DNA of 64,000 bases from Taenia hydatigena (GCA_036345935.2 JADWOT020000008.1:9399554-9463553); one strand, 5' to 3'. Shown: positions 1 through 13,257, counted from the first letter of the stretch. Made by a program: numbers and translations. The notes: generated from the letters alone by a model not told the origin.

Positions 1-127
1 GCACTTCCTCCCACGAAATGAATTTAACATGGCACACACTTTAGTACCGTTGTTCGTGATGCAAGGTAGCGAAATAGACGGTCAGCACTAATGCATAAAT
101 GACCAACCTACGTCTTCTCCAATTTAG

Positions 128-1138
128 ACGCATCAATGGAGCGTGATGCGATTAGTGCCTTAGTGGACTGCGCAGTGCCTGAAAAACTGATGGCGTTTCA
201 GCGCATTCTTCTGCAATTCGTCAATCAACACCTCGGCAAGCTCAACATCGTCGTCAGCGATTTACAAAAACAGGTTCGTATAATGACTGCAATTTTGGAG
301 TGAAATGTCCTGCTCGACATTGGCTCCCTTGCAAGAGCCACGGAGCTCAACTTCTGCTCTGCACGCATGCATCCCGTTGCTCGAGTATTAGTCCATTTCA
401 TCGTGAAAGTTATTCGGCAGTTATGCTATAAGACATTCTTTCAGGGTATCAGTGTCTCTACACCAGTCAGTTTTCTCGAAAAGAAACAACTTACAAATAT
501 TTATTCTACGAACGCAATCTAAAGATGATTCAGGACATTGTAAATACACAGCGCTGAAAGGAGGGCAAAAGGTCAAAGTTGCACTGGTTCAACAACGCAG
601 AATTCACTTATTGGCAAACCAGCTTAAATTATTCACATTTAGGCTTAGGAATCAAAGCAACAAAGACGGCGAGATGCAGCGACCCGACGGCGCTAAGTGG
701 CACGTTCATAGGTGTCTACAAGCGAAGAGCGCATGATTGTCAAAAAATGCATGTTTCTAGTAATAGGTAGCATTCGAAATTAACAGGGCTTAGTTGGGTT
801 AATGGTCTTATGCCAGAAGTATAGCCCACTTGCTAGCACAGCAACGTATTAAAAATGGCTTATTTTTCTCCTGTGGCCAGATGGATGACGGAGTGTACTT
901 CCTTCTGTTGATGGGACTGCTGGGTGGTTACTTCATTCCGTTGCACAGGTTCCATCTAACACCGCGGACCAACGAGCAAAAACTGGCCAATCTGAATTTG
1001 GTGCTGCAGCTACTGCAAGAAGCCGAGGGCATCGAGCCCGGTGCGAGCACGCGCGCTGACGACTTGCTGCGACGCGACCTCAAGGCCACGCTGCGTTTCC
1101 TCTACGCCCTCTACGCACGCTATAAGGACATGGAGTAG
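128..1138 (+). CDS. PARV: Parvin, C-terminal part (partial, 5' end outside window)
   Basis: Two exons are visible, 128-273 and 881-1138 (stop TAG). The first follows a TTTAG acceptor in phase 1 and ends at CAG|GTTCGT; the second follows CCTGTGGCCAG and keeps phase 0. They encode about 134 residues of the second calponin-homology (CH2) domain, including LDL-like 'DLQKQ' then 'MDDGVYFLLLMGLLGGYF', 'IPLHRFHLTP' and the C-terminal 'LRFLYALYARYKDME', matching the end of animal parvins. Parvins are cytoplasmic adaptors in the ILK-PINCH-parvin complex; CH2 binds paxillin LD motifs and links integrins to actin. The stop falls where family members normally end. Upstream exons must lie before base 1. 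The ORFs between the two exons are intron. Its 3' end faces the FLAD1-like gene only about 180 bases away. Alternative CH proteins fit the C-terminal signature less well. Confidence 0.9.
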
Positions 1139-1318
1139 CCCATATTATAACTGTTTTTCCCACCTATCATGTGCATGTGTCTTAAATCTTTCGCTTTTTC
1201 CAAAATGCACCGTCACCATACAACCTGTTCGCCCACGCACACACGTCAATAATAAGGACTGTCGAGTGTAGTCAGGTAGTTATAGGTTTCAGGATTACCT
1301 GAGGACTGGCTACAAAAG

Positions 1319-4300
1319 CTACTTGGGAGGGGAGGAAATAGCACGGCCAGAGCGCTCCGAGGAGAAGTTCTTGAGGGTGTACGCAGGCTGGTAGGTGACA
1401 CGTCCTGTTGAGTCAACGGATCGCAGCTCGGGGTTGGGATGGGTGTCCTCCATGCCACCCAGCGACGTGTATCTGGAGCAGCCAATATATTTTACCGACA
1501 CTACTTGCTCCTCCCTTACATAACATCGATGTTTATAAATAGGTATCTTCGACGAGGACAGTATAGTACCACACAATATTGTTTCAAAAAATTGGCTAGA
1601 ATCCACATTGGACGGAATTAGTGAGTGCCTCAATGAATGTACGTGCGTGGGACACGGTAGGCAACATTATGGGAGGGACAATGCCTCACAGGAGAGGTTC
1701 ACTGACAATCGCAAGCAGAGGGTGACGTTAGGAATGGTGTTGGGTAAGCGGTAAGCGATGAATATTACCAAGCCCTTATTAAGTTAAGAAGAAGTGGATA
1801 GTTAAAGTACTGTAATGCATTTTCAGGAGCACAATGAGAACCTAAAAATGTAAGCTGTTTCCACCTTACTGGTAATGTTGTTCTTTAAGTCCCGATAACT
1901 ACGTATAAATAAGTGCAAGCAATCAATAATAAATCTAAAATATTCTAAAATGACAAGACCTCGATCTATGAAACAGGGTTTTGGTGCGTGTAATCACAGT
2001 GTTGGAATAACTTGTACCTTAAATTCAGAAGAGTAGAAAGTTTAGATGCTGGGCATGGAATTAAACTGGTGGAAGCCCTTCTTTCCTTAAAAAGACGTAA
2101 AATTAAAAGTTTTGGATTGTTTTTGCTGTCACTTGGTTGCAAAAGACAGACCTCCTAGTGACAAAGAAGATCCTATTTAACAAACCGCCTAAATCAGTGT
2201 TCCATCGGGGCATGTTTGTGCATACGCAATGGAGGAATTCTCACTTCATAAAAGCGGGTATCAAAGAACCATTTGTATGAAAGCACAAACATTCACCGTA
2301 TCTCGACTCACCCAACATCGTAGAGGCTGCAGTAGGGAAGGCTGAGGCTCCGAATGAACTTCCACACGTCGGCGTAGTTCCATTGCAAAATAGGATGAAT
2401 ACGAATGAACTCCGGCCACCCGGGGTCCGTCGGCATCACTTCCACTATCCCGTCTAAAGAATACAGGAGAAAACCACCTAAGAAACACTATAGAATGCAG
2501 CTCATTTGGGTACCCTGAGCACCAGATTGTTTCAAGGCGCTCTAAAAATTAATATTCCCACAATTTTTCACCAAAGCATTATAGCGGTGCCCGACAAGTC
2601 AAAAGGCGGGAATTAAACTTAAACTCCAAAAGGGGTAGTTACGAGAAAGATTCACGCCCCTATGTAATTACAACTCTAAAAAACGCTATCTTCTCGGCTC
2701 AGGTCACTGGAAGAAAGGCCTTTTCAAATGACCTGATTGGTTCCTCCTAAAATTTTATGGTCAATAAATTGCTAAAGGTATTACCGCAATGATTGTTGGC
2801 AAAAAAAAACGAACTCATTTTACTAATTTGCATCATAAATGGCGGGAATTAAGCAATAACAAGGGCGTGACACCTATTTGATCGCTTTTTAACGTAAAAA
2901 TGCAAAGACGCAAAGACGCCCTCATTACCATGCATTCAACCCTAGTGTTCCAAAACCATAAAGGGAAACTTTACCGGAAGTGAAAACGCATTCACTTAAA
3001 ATCGGCATTATAAAGACTTTTGGCAGTCGTTGCTCACCCGTCCGCGGATCGACAAATCGAGTCCCAACGAACACAGCCTTCAGATTAGGTGAATCCTGTT
3101 TCAGGCGCATGAGGCCCTCCTTTATGGTTCCGTCGTAGACTATCAAGTTGGACAGTGGTCTCATTTTAGCGTCAGTGCTGCTTCCACCCATTTGGGTGAC
3201 ATTGGAGGACTGATACTTGTAAAAGACCAGCACAGACTGGACAAATGTCTCCACTTCCGGGAAAGGAGTTTGTGCACGAACGTAAAAGAGGCGGGGATGT
3301 TTGAGGGTTCCCACCGAACCAGTGACCATGTTTAGCACTGCAAAGAGCAGGTGAAGAACGACTGTACAATCCTTGCCCCCGTTGAAGCTGAGAATGATAT
3401 TCTCAGTTCTAATAAAAAAAAAGCATAATCATCTTTACTAGTCAAAAAAGCTCGGATCTATCCATCATCGACGAGTGTCTCCTTACCCATATTCTTGAAT
3501 TGCTTTCTCAGTCAGTTCTATTGAGTGTTTGAGCTTTCGGCCAAAATCAGAATCCTCTTCTGCCATCTCGTACACGGATTTCGCTGCACTAGACACGGGA
3601 TCTGGGTCATAATCGACTAACTCTACAAAACAACTGGGCCTTTGGTGTCAACTCAAATGAAAATAGCCACATTCAAGAGCATTTGGATTTGGTAATAATT
3701 GCAAATAGCGCCTACCATTTCCCAGTAGCTTCTCCAGGGCTGATTGGGCGATTTCAAGAGATCGCTTGTCTTGAGATTCAAGGGAAATGCGAACTCTGTA
3801 ATACCTTTAACAAATAATTAAGTTTTAAATAACTAATAATTGGAGAAGTAATTGAACATAGCTTCTAATGGACGGCGAAATGCAAATGTCAACAGACGTG
3901 CCTCAGCATTTTTATTCAGATCAGATGATGCCCCACAGTATTCAAAATAACTAGTTCTTTAGAATAAGCAAAAGATAATGACGGGGATTCTAACATAGCA
4001 TGCATCATTTTTTACACAAAATTAACCTCATAGAATACAGATTACACATTCCAATACCATTAACAATGTTTGCAAGCAAAAATATTGCAGATCAAATCAT
4101 CCATTAAAAATGAAAACAGCTAAGCTTGGTAATGTCAATAAAGAAGACAATCAGGATTACAAAAAAATAAGCACAAAAGATAAGGGTAAAAAGTAACCAC
4201 TAAAGGGAAAAATTGTGTAAGGAAAGCATACCTATTGTTTTGAACCGGGTAGGATCCAACAAGAACAGATTCCTTGAACTCCCTCGCGAAATCGCTCAGA

Positions 4301-6133
4301 CGCTTGGCGAGATGAGCCTCCTCCGAGGTGCTGTAGAAGTTTCTGTCAAAGAAGTGCATGTTTGGATCCCGGATGTATGGCTATCAACCAAGGAAAGCCG
4401 ACTCAAGGCAAATTCGAGAGAAATTAAAGAACAAGTTAGATACAGATGGCAGATCTCATTGAACCTAATCTGGAGCCTAGATAACACTTAATTGATCTGC
4501 GTATGATTTGGGACGTTAAAAATAGACACGAGAGTCAGGGAATTCATCGAAAGCCATACTGACGTCCATGAAGGAGCGACGATTACCTGTACCATCGCTC
4601 AACAGACAGGCGTAATAAGACATACGTAACCAATGGGATCGCAAGAAAGAAGGCGAATGAACAATTAAGCATAGAGATGCACGATTGGCTACTCGTGAGA
4701 GTCGAAACGTGGAAAACTACTTCCATCGAATGAAAACACTTGGATGTAATCGGGACAACTTATACCTAACACTCAGCCGTATCACGAAAATAAGGCAGCT
4801 TGTGACTGTCGTTGATAGTTTCACGGGTGGAGAAAGAATGGAACTCTCAGACAATCGATATTATTTCAAAAGCAATACACTAGCCTACATCCTTCAAGTA
4901 AGTAACTTATCCGTGAGAAGCGGGCGATTAGTTCTGCGATAAGTGAATACTATTGAATTAACTCAGAATCGATGCCAACACGATGGCCTAGGATAATCGG
5001 AATTACCCAAAAAAAACTTAGAAACTGTAGACCGTTCATGAAACATTTAAACATTGACCTAAACTACTCCCCATTCAAAATAACAGAACACATTGATGAG
5101 CGCTATGCGATTCGTTCAGCTCAACAACCTAACTCTAAAGTATTCTGGCCATAAGCTCACAATAATTACCAAGGCTCAACTTCGATAACGGATATTATGA
5201 ACACTAACAAACAGATTAACTTATGTCAATAGCCAACGATAGGGTGATAATAAAAATATTTCAAAAAACACGCGAGCTGACCAGCCACAAAAAATAAAAA
5301 ATACATTTTCCTTGTAAAAGTCTAGACGTAAGCCATCTAAATACGAGGTTCGATTACAGAATGAAGTACCACCGTAGGCTTTCAAGAAACATCGATCGAC
5401 TAACAAAACAGCGTGAATCCCTTTTAGATAAGGCTAAGGAAGAACGAACCTTAATGAAGGCGAATCCGAGTTGAAAGAAGGGCGGTAAACCAGGGAGAAC
5501 GAAAACGTTGTGCACGGTGAGCACAGGATACTCGGATGGGAGGCTCGTCTCGGGATCCTGGCCGTAAATCAACCTCGATGAAGCGGGTACTCGAGCCAAT
5601 CGCAATCGGTGATCATCTTGTGGCAGATCCGTTGCCTTGCAATCAAACATCGCCTCAACAAACTTCAGCAGAGAGGGGTGGAGCACTAGATTCTCTCCGA
5701 AAGCATCCGCCACAGCTACTCAAAAGAAAACATTGGTTCCTAATACTTCAGTGACATACATATGGAAGCTACTCAAGAAGAATGCTGGTAAGATATACAT
5801 TGTGGATTATGTAGCATGAAAATGTGATGTCTCAAGCTATATGATTGGTAGAATTTTTAATAAAATAGAACTTTGTTAAAAAGCATTGAAAAGTAAACAG
5901 CGCCAACCTTCAAAAGTTAGGTCGTCGTGTGTTGTCCCAATGCCACCAGACGTTACAACAACGTCATACTCGTTGCTAAACTTTTGAATCTCCCTTGATA
6001 TCACCTTTACGGCATCAGGAATAATTGAGACCCTTTTCAACTTCAGGCCACAGGAGGGAGCTTGCCGTGCAACAAAGGCGAAATTGGTATCAACAACATC
6101 TCCACGAAGAATTTCATCACCAATAACTGGATC
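1319..6133 (-). CDS. FLAD1: FAD synthase (FMN adenylyltransferase), FLAD1-like, first exon not found
   Basis: Eight phase-consistent exons, in coding order: 6133-5908, 5715-5450, 4380-4232, 3804-3716, 3622-3487, 3408-3038, 2453-2312, 1472-1319 (stop TAG). Together they give 510 residues. FAD synthase converts FMN and ATP to FAD. The first two exons carry the molybdopterin-binding (MoCF-like) domain, with 'VIGDEILRG' and '[11 protein letters not shown]'. The PAPS-reductase-like catalytic domain starts near residue 290 with the nucleotide-binding 'SFNGGKDCT' and continues through '[15 protein letters not shown]' and '[14 protein letters not shown]', the usual end of the enzyme. Exon 6133-5908 begins after a TAG acceptor in phase 0, so a short 5' coding exon with the start codon is missing; I could not place it between 6134 and 8400. 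The donor at 5450 (AAG|GTTCGT) is weak but phase-correct and joins two well-conserved blocks. Length is close to the short human isoform. Confidence 0.88.
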
Positions 6134-7083
6134 CTACTACATTGTTAATAAGGACATACCAATCACTCCTAGAGTTTTATTTAGTTTCATCGGGACTGTA
6201 TTGAAATTCGACAAATATTTCATTGAAGTCGTACCAAATAATACCATTGCACAAAGAGGCAGAGGTTTGTCCTTAAAAAATAAAAGCAGTTAGTAGGGTT
6301 GAGTAGCTGCTAAAATCGACACCAAACGTGTGCTTTAACAGATAACGGCAGACGTAGCAGCAAGAATAATAGCTATTAAAGAGTATACCATTTGGAAGAA
6401 TTTTATTTCAATGGACGAACTGATAAGATATAGTAAGAAAATGCAAGTCAAAAGAGGTTAGAAGAAGTTTCACCCATTATTTAGCGCTTGGACTGCAAAA
6501 TATATCAGAATGTGATGTTTTAATTCAGCGACATAGTTTCAGCATGCGTTATTTGAATAAGATAGTGTGAATAATGGTTAAGTCCCTCGCAAGCTTTGGT
6601 AATAAGAATGCCACTAACGGATCCAGAGGTTAGAAACGCACTTATCAAACAACAGTCGAGAAATGAAGCAAAGCTATAAGGCCAAACCACTCCAGAAAAC
6701 ACCCATGAACCACCCCAACTAGAAAACGCAGACCGTATCAAAGGTCGTGATGGAAAAGATAAACAATTTTTCTCCAAAATGCACATGAATTAAATGGCAA
6801 GTCAGAGGTGTGCTTCATGTTTTTCAGCCACTTAGGTTTCAAAAAAGAACGCCTAAACAACACATATTGGTCATACCCTTGTGTAATAAAGCTGTCATTT
6901 CATTAATGTATTTACATCGCCTATACATATTACGATCTATTAATATGGCTCATTACTATTAAGCTTATTTGCGTTTATCGTATAGCACACAGAACTGTGG
7001 TGTTCATAATTGCCTCACTTCTCTTAAAGTCATTCCATTATTGGAGGCCTTTAAGTCTCCGTGGCTTGATATCGCATGTGTAG
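6134..7083. other. Intergenic, probable location of FLAD1 5' exon/promoter
   Basis: AT-rich sequence with only short ORFs that resemble nothing I know. The missing first coding exon and promoter of the minus-strand FAD synthase gene should be here, or beyond the repeat cluster, but no ATG with an in-phase donor stood out. Confidence 0.4.
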
Positions 7084-7426
7084 CGTCCTGAGGCTCCCTC
7101 GAAGGCAAAAGAGGGCAAAAATGCTAGAGTAGAATATCTATATTCAACGGACAGGGGGAAATAAGCTGCTAGCATGGCCCGAATGCCAGCCTACGCAGCT
7201 AGGCTGATCGAAACCGGCAGTTAAAACAAATAAAGTACTACTGTAGTACTTTGTTTGTTGGAACTACCGGCTTCGGTCAAGGTCACAGAGGTGGCCGTAC
7301 TGCCCTAGCTGCGTGGGCTGGCCTCCGGGCCATGCCAGCAGCCTATTTCCCCCTGTCCGTTGAATATATATATTCTGCTCTAGCATTCTGCCTTCTTTTG
7401 TCTTTGAGGGAGCCTCGGGGCGTTAC
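7084..7426. repeat. Large imperfect inverted repeat (head-to-head repeat copies)
   Basis: Bases 7084-7241 read again, reverse-complemented, in 7243-7426. The arms share blocks such as GGCTCCCTC, ATTCAACGGACAGGGGGAAA (left arm), CATGGCCCG and ACAAA.AAAGTACTAC. The centre is a perfect 10-bp stem, AAAGTACTAC (7232-7241) and GTAGTACTTT (7243-7252), with one base between. Arm divergence looks moderate, with small indels. A third copy lies at 7701-7825. No coding potential is evident. This could be two head-to-head insertions of a short non-autonomous element (MITE, TRIM or solo LTR) or one foldback element. Confidence 0.8.
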
Positions 7427-7700
7427 ATCTACCCTAAGCTCTTTTTCATTTCTTACTAATGACCTAACAGACCCATCCAGCCTCTCGGTCATTTATTCTG
7501 CACATGTTAGTTTAGGTTAGTTGAAACATGTCTCCGTGTATTTGTGATTCCGTAAGGTGAGGGCTCCAGCGGTGTTTTACACTTCGCTCATGGATAGTGA
7601 TATTTTCTTGGCCCTGTGGCGTCTTATTGCATTTTACGACATTTGTCTTGTACCATCCCGGGCCTTCATTGAAAACAACTAAAGGCATATTAATAGGGTA

Positions 7701-7825
7701 GAGTACATATTCAACAAAGAGAGGGAATGGGGCTGCTGACATAACCTGGAGGTCAGCCACGCGGCTAGGACAATATGGCCGCCCAAGTGACCATAACTGG
7801 AACCGGCAACCAAACAAAGTACTAC
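7701..7825 (+). repeat. Third copy of the 7.1-7.4 kb repeat, left-arm orientation
   Basis: This stretch matches the left arm of the adjacent palindrome in the same order: ACATATTCAAC, a purine-rich GGGAATGGGGCTGCTG, GGTCAGCC, CGGCTAGG, GGAACCGGCAACC and the shared end CAAACAAAGTACTAC. It is more diverged than the two palindrome arms are from each other. The sharp shared end at ...AAAGTACTAC suggests a real element terminus. The flank up to 8400 shows no gene and no target-site duplication that I could see by eye. Confidence 0.65.
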
Positions 7826-8407
7826 GTGTCTTCTGTAAAACATTTTGATATCATCATTGTTCACCAAACTGGCTGAGTGGCACTACGTCTGGAACACATC
7901 CTGGCGTGGTCCCTGCTCTTCATCCCTTTCACCTACTGTTTGTCATTATCGCTCGTAACTCAGCTACCATCGTCATCGTAAGAGCGAGTTGCCAATACGA
8001 TGAGTCCGCCTTTCTGGCTGTAGTGTTTTAATGGTCTCTGATGGTCCGACTTCCTCTGCGTCAGGTTCCTATCCAGCACGATCGTTGTCGCTCTGCAGAA
8101 TAGATTGCTTTTGGGGTAGTAGAAAGGCGGAAAACTACAACGCTAAGGCATATGTGAGATCTGAAGAGAATAAAGACTATGCGTAGCCAGGACGCACATT
8201 AACACCACTACGGCAGCACTTTTGGTGGTTACCCTTAGAGCCTGCATGGTAATTAATAAAGCGTATCCACGTCCTCACAATATAGCACAAGCTACATATT
8301 ACATCAGATCAAACTTTGTAGACAATTGGATTCGTGATGCCTCGACGACCGGTATGTCTTTGCAAATACAACTACATGGGCAAAATAGTTCAAAATCCAA
8401 TTGGCGA

Positions 8408-11400
8408 TTAGTGCCTCTGATTGCTGGTTTTGAAGTCCTCACTGTGGGCAATTAGAAGAGCCGCATTGCGACCACCGATTAGGGCCATTTCCATGTTAGA
8501 TGCAAGGCTTTCCAGTGAATTAACGTAAATAAGGCCATCAGTCAGAAGAAACTTTCCATATGCTTTCTTCAAATCGTTCTACAAGAAAGGAAAAAGTAGT
8601 TCATGACTTCCACTTATTAGACTTCGATATTTTGTTGCTAGGGTCTCCAAGGAAAAAGAACTGTTACACAGTTAGTCTAAAATTCTACCGTTGGAACTTT
8701 TTAGATGCAATTACCCCTAGAAAAAGAATGCTTTGCAAGTGTTCCATCGCTTTAAAAATTCCAAAATGACTGATGTTACGATAAAAAACAACCAGTTACT
8801 AAGACCCTACAAAGAACACGCCCGCTATAGGTAGCGCTGGTCATAAATGTATTAAGGCAGCACAGGAGTTCTGAAGGGTGGAATTTGTGGATTTGATGCT
8901 TGCTTGCCCATTTCAGCCACAACCGCATCATCAACTCTACCTTGTTTTGCATGGGACTATCCATCCACAAAAATTGAAACTGTACCCTTAACAAGTTGAT
9001 CAGTCAGTTTGGGGCTCTAAAATCACTTCTCGATGTGGAAGTATTCATATCCCAAAAGTTGCATTGAAGATTGTTTTAAAGGGATTGGAGGGCAAGTGAG
9101 GCAGAAGGAAAGACCAAAGGCCAGCTGATAAAGGCAGGAGACGGAGAGTGGTGTGAGACCTTACCTGGACGACAGAGAAGATAGGGTAGGCGAACCAGCG
9201 GGAGGAGTTTATGAGGGTGACAGGAGGCTTAGCATAGTGCTTTAGCAGTTGTTGGCCTGGTTCTGGTGTTCGTTGTGGAAGCGAGAAAGCCGACCAACAG
9301 CTCGCACGCTTTTCCATGTTGCCTTTGTCAAGTGCCGATGTGGACCACGCCCGGCCAAGATACTTGAACAGTGTGCCCTTCTCCACCTCGTAGCCCTCGT
9401 ACGTCGGTAGGATTGTCACCCCTCTGCTTCCTCCCCATCGGATCTTCTCTATAACACCCCAAAGCATATTCAAGAATGGTAAGTACACTAGCCTCCTTAT
9501 TTTGCATAAAAGGTCCGACTATATTTCCCCAATTCATGTTATATTGGACGCAGCTGGCCACTATCTGTAAAGATATTATTTTCAAAGAAATCTCTTTTTA
9601 ATAAAAAAGGCATATCCACCCAATGATGGTGTGTGCAGAGGAAATTCGCGACGCGGAAAAGTGGGTCGTTGAAACTAACTCTTTACTAGGTTCAGTGACC
9701 CTACATAAAGTTGTATTATTGAAATCTTGCGAACTTAAAATCATGCAGTTGTGGTAACAACTTCCTGTTCGACCGTAATTGATCATGAAGACGACCATTG
9801 GTTCTGATTTCAATTATTCGTGTCAATCTACTTATTGCGAACTTAGCAGTTGGATGCGTTGCCATGATCAACAGAAAAATTGAAACCACAGTGTTACCAC
9901 TAATAACAGCACATTACTCAGGGGTACTCTAATGCTACTCAAAGATCCAGGGAACTTTCAACTCACCAGCAGGGAGACCGAACTCCATGGCTTCCAATTC
10001 GCCACGAAAATGAGTGAAATCCACCTCGATGTACTTTTTCCTCAGAGGTAGGTACTTGGAGAGTTCTCCATCAGTGTTTGGTACCGCTGACGCCTTCTCG
10101 TGCATGGGGAAAGCCAGCACCACGAAGTCGAATTCTTCGGCCCTCTCAACACCATCATTTTCATATGTCACCAGAAACCTGTACAGTCAGATGACCAGCA
10201 TATCTCAATGATGAGGCTGTTTAGTTAGCGCTTTGGATAGCACATCTTATTTAGAATAATCAAGTGATCCTTTCACAACGCAAGGTGATTTCATCGTGCG
10301 ACGTTGATCTTATGATGTGAAAAGAGAACAAAATATATTCGAAACAAAATTCGTCGTGAATTCACATTACAGACGATATTCAGTCAAAATATCAACAGTA
10401 ATATCACTTGAATGCCTTGGTCGAAAACTAAAAATTTGAACGCAAGCATAACCTTCGAATGGGCGTACCAAAATGGAAAATTGCTTTAGTACATGAATTT
10501 CTAAGCTGATGAATGGACTTAGAAAGCATCCCAAACAACCATTTGGAGAGGATGATAGAAGTGAAATCAGGAGGTATGTGCTCTCACCTTCGTTTTGAGC
10601 CTCTGGAAAGTTTGGTGACCGTAGTTCTCAGCGAAACTTCTCGAGGAATACTCGGTGGATTTGGTTGGAGAGCCGCCTCGCAGAGTTTCTGAGCCACCTT
10701 CTCGTTCCCGCCGACGACGGAGAAGAGTTTGGCACCGAATCCGCTCAAAGCGGTCATGCCTGAAGCAAAAAGAGCGTTTTGTTCTAACGGGCGAGAATGA
10801 GTGCTCACATACCGCTGCAAACGCTTTACTCCCGTGTAAAATTAATGGGACTGCTAATGATGAAGGTGCAACCAAGATAATATACGTTCCTGGTTATAGG
10901 TAAAGCATTGGTTTCATTAGGTTTCTCAACAGTTAGGTATCAGCCGAAGAAAAAAGTTGCAACATTTATTTTAGCAGAGTTCTGTTGTGCTTCATGTGGA
11001 GATCAGCGTTGCCTTATCGAGTTTGTAATCAAACCCGTCCAACCAGTACCAGTTAGGACGGAAAGCTTGGATATAACTCAAATCGGCATCCTACAAGCCC
11101 TTTATGGATGTCCACTTACCGGCAAACGCGTGAAGGGTGAGATCTGAGCAATAACAATTCGACACCAAGCCATAAACAACCTCCTTGCAGAAACGATTCG
11201 ATAGTTCGAGGTGCCGCTCCAACCAAGATTCAAAAGTAGACTTTAGCATTTTCAGAAATGTCGGAGAGAGAGTTCCAAGCATGGCGATGGGGGAGTCAAA
11301 CGACACGTCTTTTTTCTGCAAATCGTATATTCTGCGTGAAAAAAAATCGGATAGATCAAAGAGGGCGGTATAAAACGGTGAACAAAATTGGGAGAGCGAA

Positions 11401-13257
11401 ATGTAGAATGAGTCAGACAGTGGACTACAGCAAGCGTAAACATGAGTTAGGATAAACAACACGACAGTTGCGACGTTGTCCACTTGTGCACTCAGTTCGT
11501 GAATGTTAGTAACTTTGCGCCTAAACCAACCTAACATTAGTAGCGAAATCACCTTGTCAGAATCTAGATACTTATAAATAATAAACGCTCAGTATGGGAA
11601 AGTCAGTTATTTCCGCTACATATGTCGAATTCCACTTTGAAAGGCAAATCGGAATTCCCTCAAGAAGTTAAGCAAGATCAACTTGCGCTTTCCGACCTTA
11701 TTTCAATTGCTTTGCTGTGAGGCCAAAAATAGATAAGACTTAACAACCAAACCGCAATTCTTTTTCACGGTACAGTTTTGAAATCAACGTAATGCCTCAA
11801 AGTTCCCGCCTCAAGTATAATAACCCCCATAGCATCAAAATGACCCCTAAATACCAAGAATGCACTTCTCCCCACGCATTTTTGTGGAGAGAAACTCATG
11901 CGAGATTAAACGAGTTCTAGCGCAGGGCATAATTTAACCGCTGGATAGCACAGCCGACGGTAAATGAATTTACTGGTCGAAGTCACGACGGTGGCGCGCG
12001 ATAGCGGCCCGAAAGCGCAATAAATCAGAGCCATAGAGGATAGCAAAGCGCAAGCGATTAATGAAGAGAGGCCCTGCGTTGCTACTGAAAGCACAGGGGC
12101 GTAGACGTCCCGCGTACAGAGACAGCGCTTCGTCCGGTGGCGCATGGCGCTGGGCCGTCAAGCCTACACGACGGAGATGAGTAGACAAGTTTAGCTATTT
12201 TAGGACAATCACATAACCTCTTATGCGTTAAAAGCTTGAAAATCCCAACTGGCAGTGTATTTCGTGATAACATTTAACTAAGGAAACTGTCGGAACGTAC
12301 CAAATTGACTGACAAACATATTCATGTATTTGTTGTTGCTGGTATACAGAGCTCCACCTGTTTCATACAACTCGTTGCCATCTTTGACGCTAATCGACCG
12401 AACGCGACCACCCAATCGATCGGACTTCTCGAAAACTGTGATGGCTACTGCCTTTTCAAGGAGAAGTCGGAGAAAATAGGCAGTTGAACAGCCACTGAAG
12501 CCTCCACCAATTATAGCTGAAACGCGATAAAATACCGTGTTTTGTTCCGAAAGCTAAGGACATAGTACATTTATTTGGAATAAAGGCATTTGAAAGATTC
12601 TTGAGGGTAAATTCATTGAGGCCCTCAAATGTGTGCACCAACAAAAGATTAACCCATTACAATTGAGCGGGCATCCTTTTACTTACGGAATTATGTAACA
12701 ATAGAGCTTCAAATTATTTTACAAACGCTAGCTATTAGCATGCCATTTGGACGGAACGAAAAAGTTTGAAAGAAAAGTGGTAAAAACCTACTAATAACCT
12801 ACAAAACAGTTAAATTACAAAGGGTTCATCATATAGATGTATCATTCGAGTAGCATATGCACTTATATAAACGCGAGTTGATTCGAATAAAAAGCTGTCT
12901 TGACACGATAGCAAAGTAATATCAGAGAATGCACAAAATGAGCGCCAGCTAAATTTTAAGTAGACAGCCATATCCTACATGCCTGAATGCACTGCAATGA
13001 ACCCTGATTCTAGTAAGAAATGTGGCGTCACAAATAAGTTGAATTCTGATTAATTCAAAACTCGTCACTTAAGTGTCAATAAGTCCGCAAAAGTCACGGT
13101 AAGGCAGTCTAAAACGGTTGTTTTACCATAAATGGCAAGCCGCCAGACAAGGTGATAAGATAAAATTAAGTACAGCAAACACATTCGCCAACATTTATAG
13201 TCAAAGTACCGAAAACTCACCCACACGCTTGACATTATCTCGTTGCTGATCATCCAT
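8408..13257 (-). CDS. PCYOX1: Prenylcysteine oxidase (PCYOX1 family)
   Basis: Eight exons join with consistent phase: 13257-13221, 12516-12301, 12163-11974, 11331-11120, 10759-10588, 10178-9967, 9448-9165, 8578-8408 (stop TAA), giving 497 residues against about 505 in human PCYOX1. The enzyme is an FAD-dependent thioether oxidase that releases cysteine from farnesyl- or geranylgeranyl-cysteine, usually in lysosomes. The dinucleotide-binding GxGxxG is at residues 16-21 ('AIIGGGFSGCS'), followed by the 'DRLGGRV' and 'YETGGALYT' blocks. The C-terminal block 'SSRWFAYPIF' and 'NSLESLASNMEMALIGGRNA' matches the substrate/FAD end of the family. Exon 1 is only 37 bases (12 codons plus 1). The modelled N-terminus has no signal peptide, unusual for the family; an upstream in-frame exon cannot be excluded because no stop immediately precedes the ATG. 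The gene is divergent from ATAD3. Confidence 0.92.

Noticed and set aside
7998..8040. GATGAGTCC-like string resembling a hammerhead ribozyme core
   Set aside because: The first base of the conserved CTGATGAG box is wrong (CGATGAG) and no GAAAC follows with a stem II between, so the catalytic core is incomplete.
11906..12145. ORF 'MRHRTKRCLCTRDVYAPVLS' on the minus strand
   Set aside because: It is the wrong frame of PCYOX1 exon 3; the frame reading 'GLTAQRHAPPDEALSLYAGR' fits the family and both splice phases.
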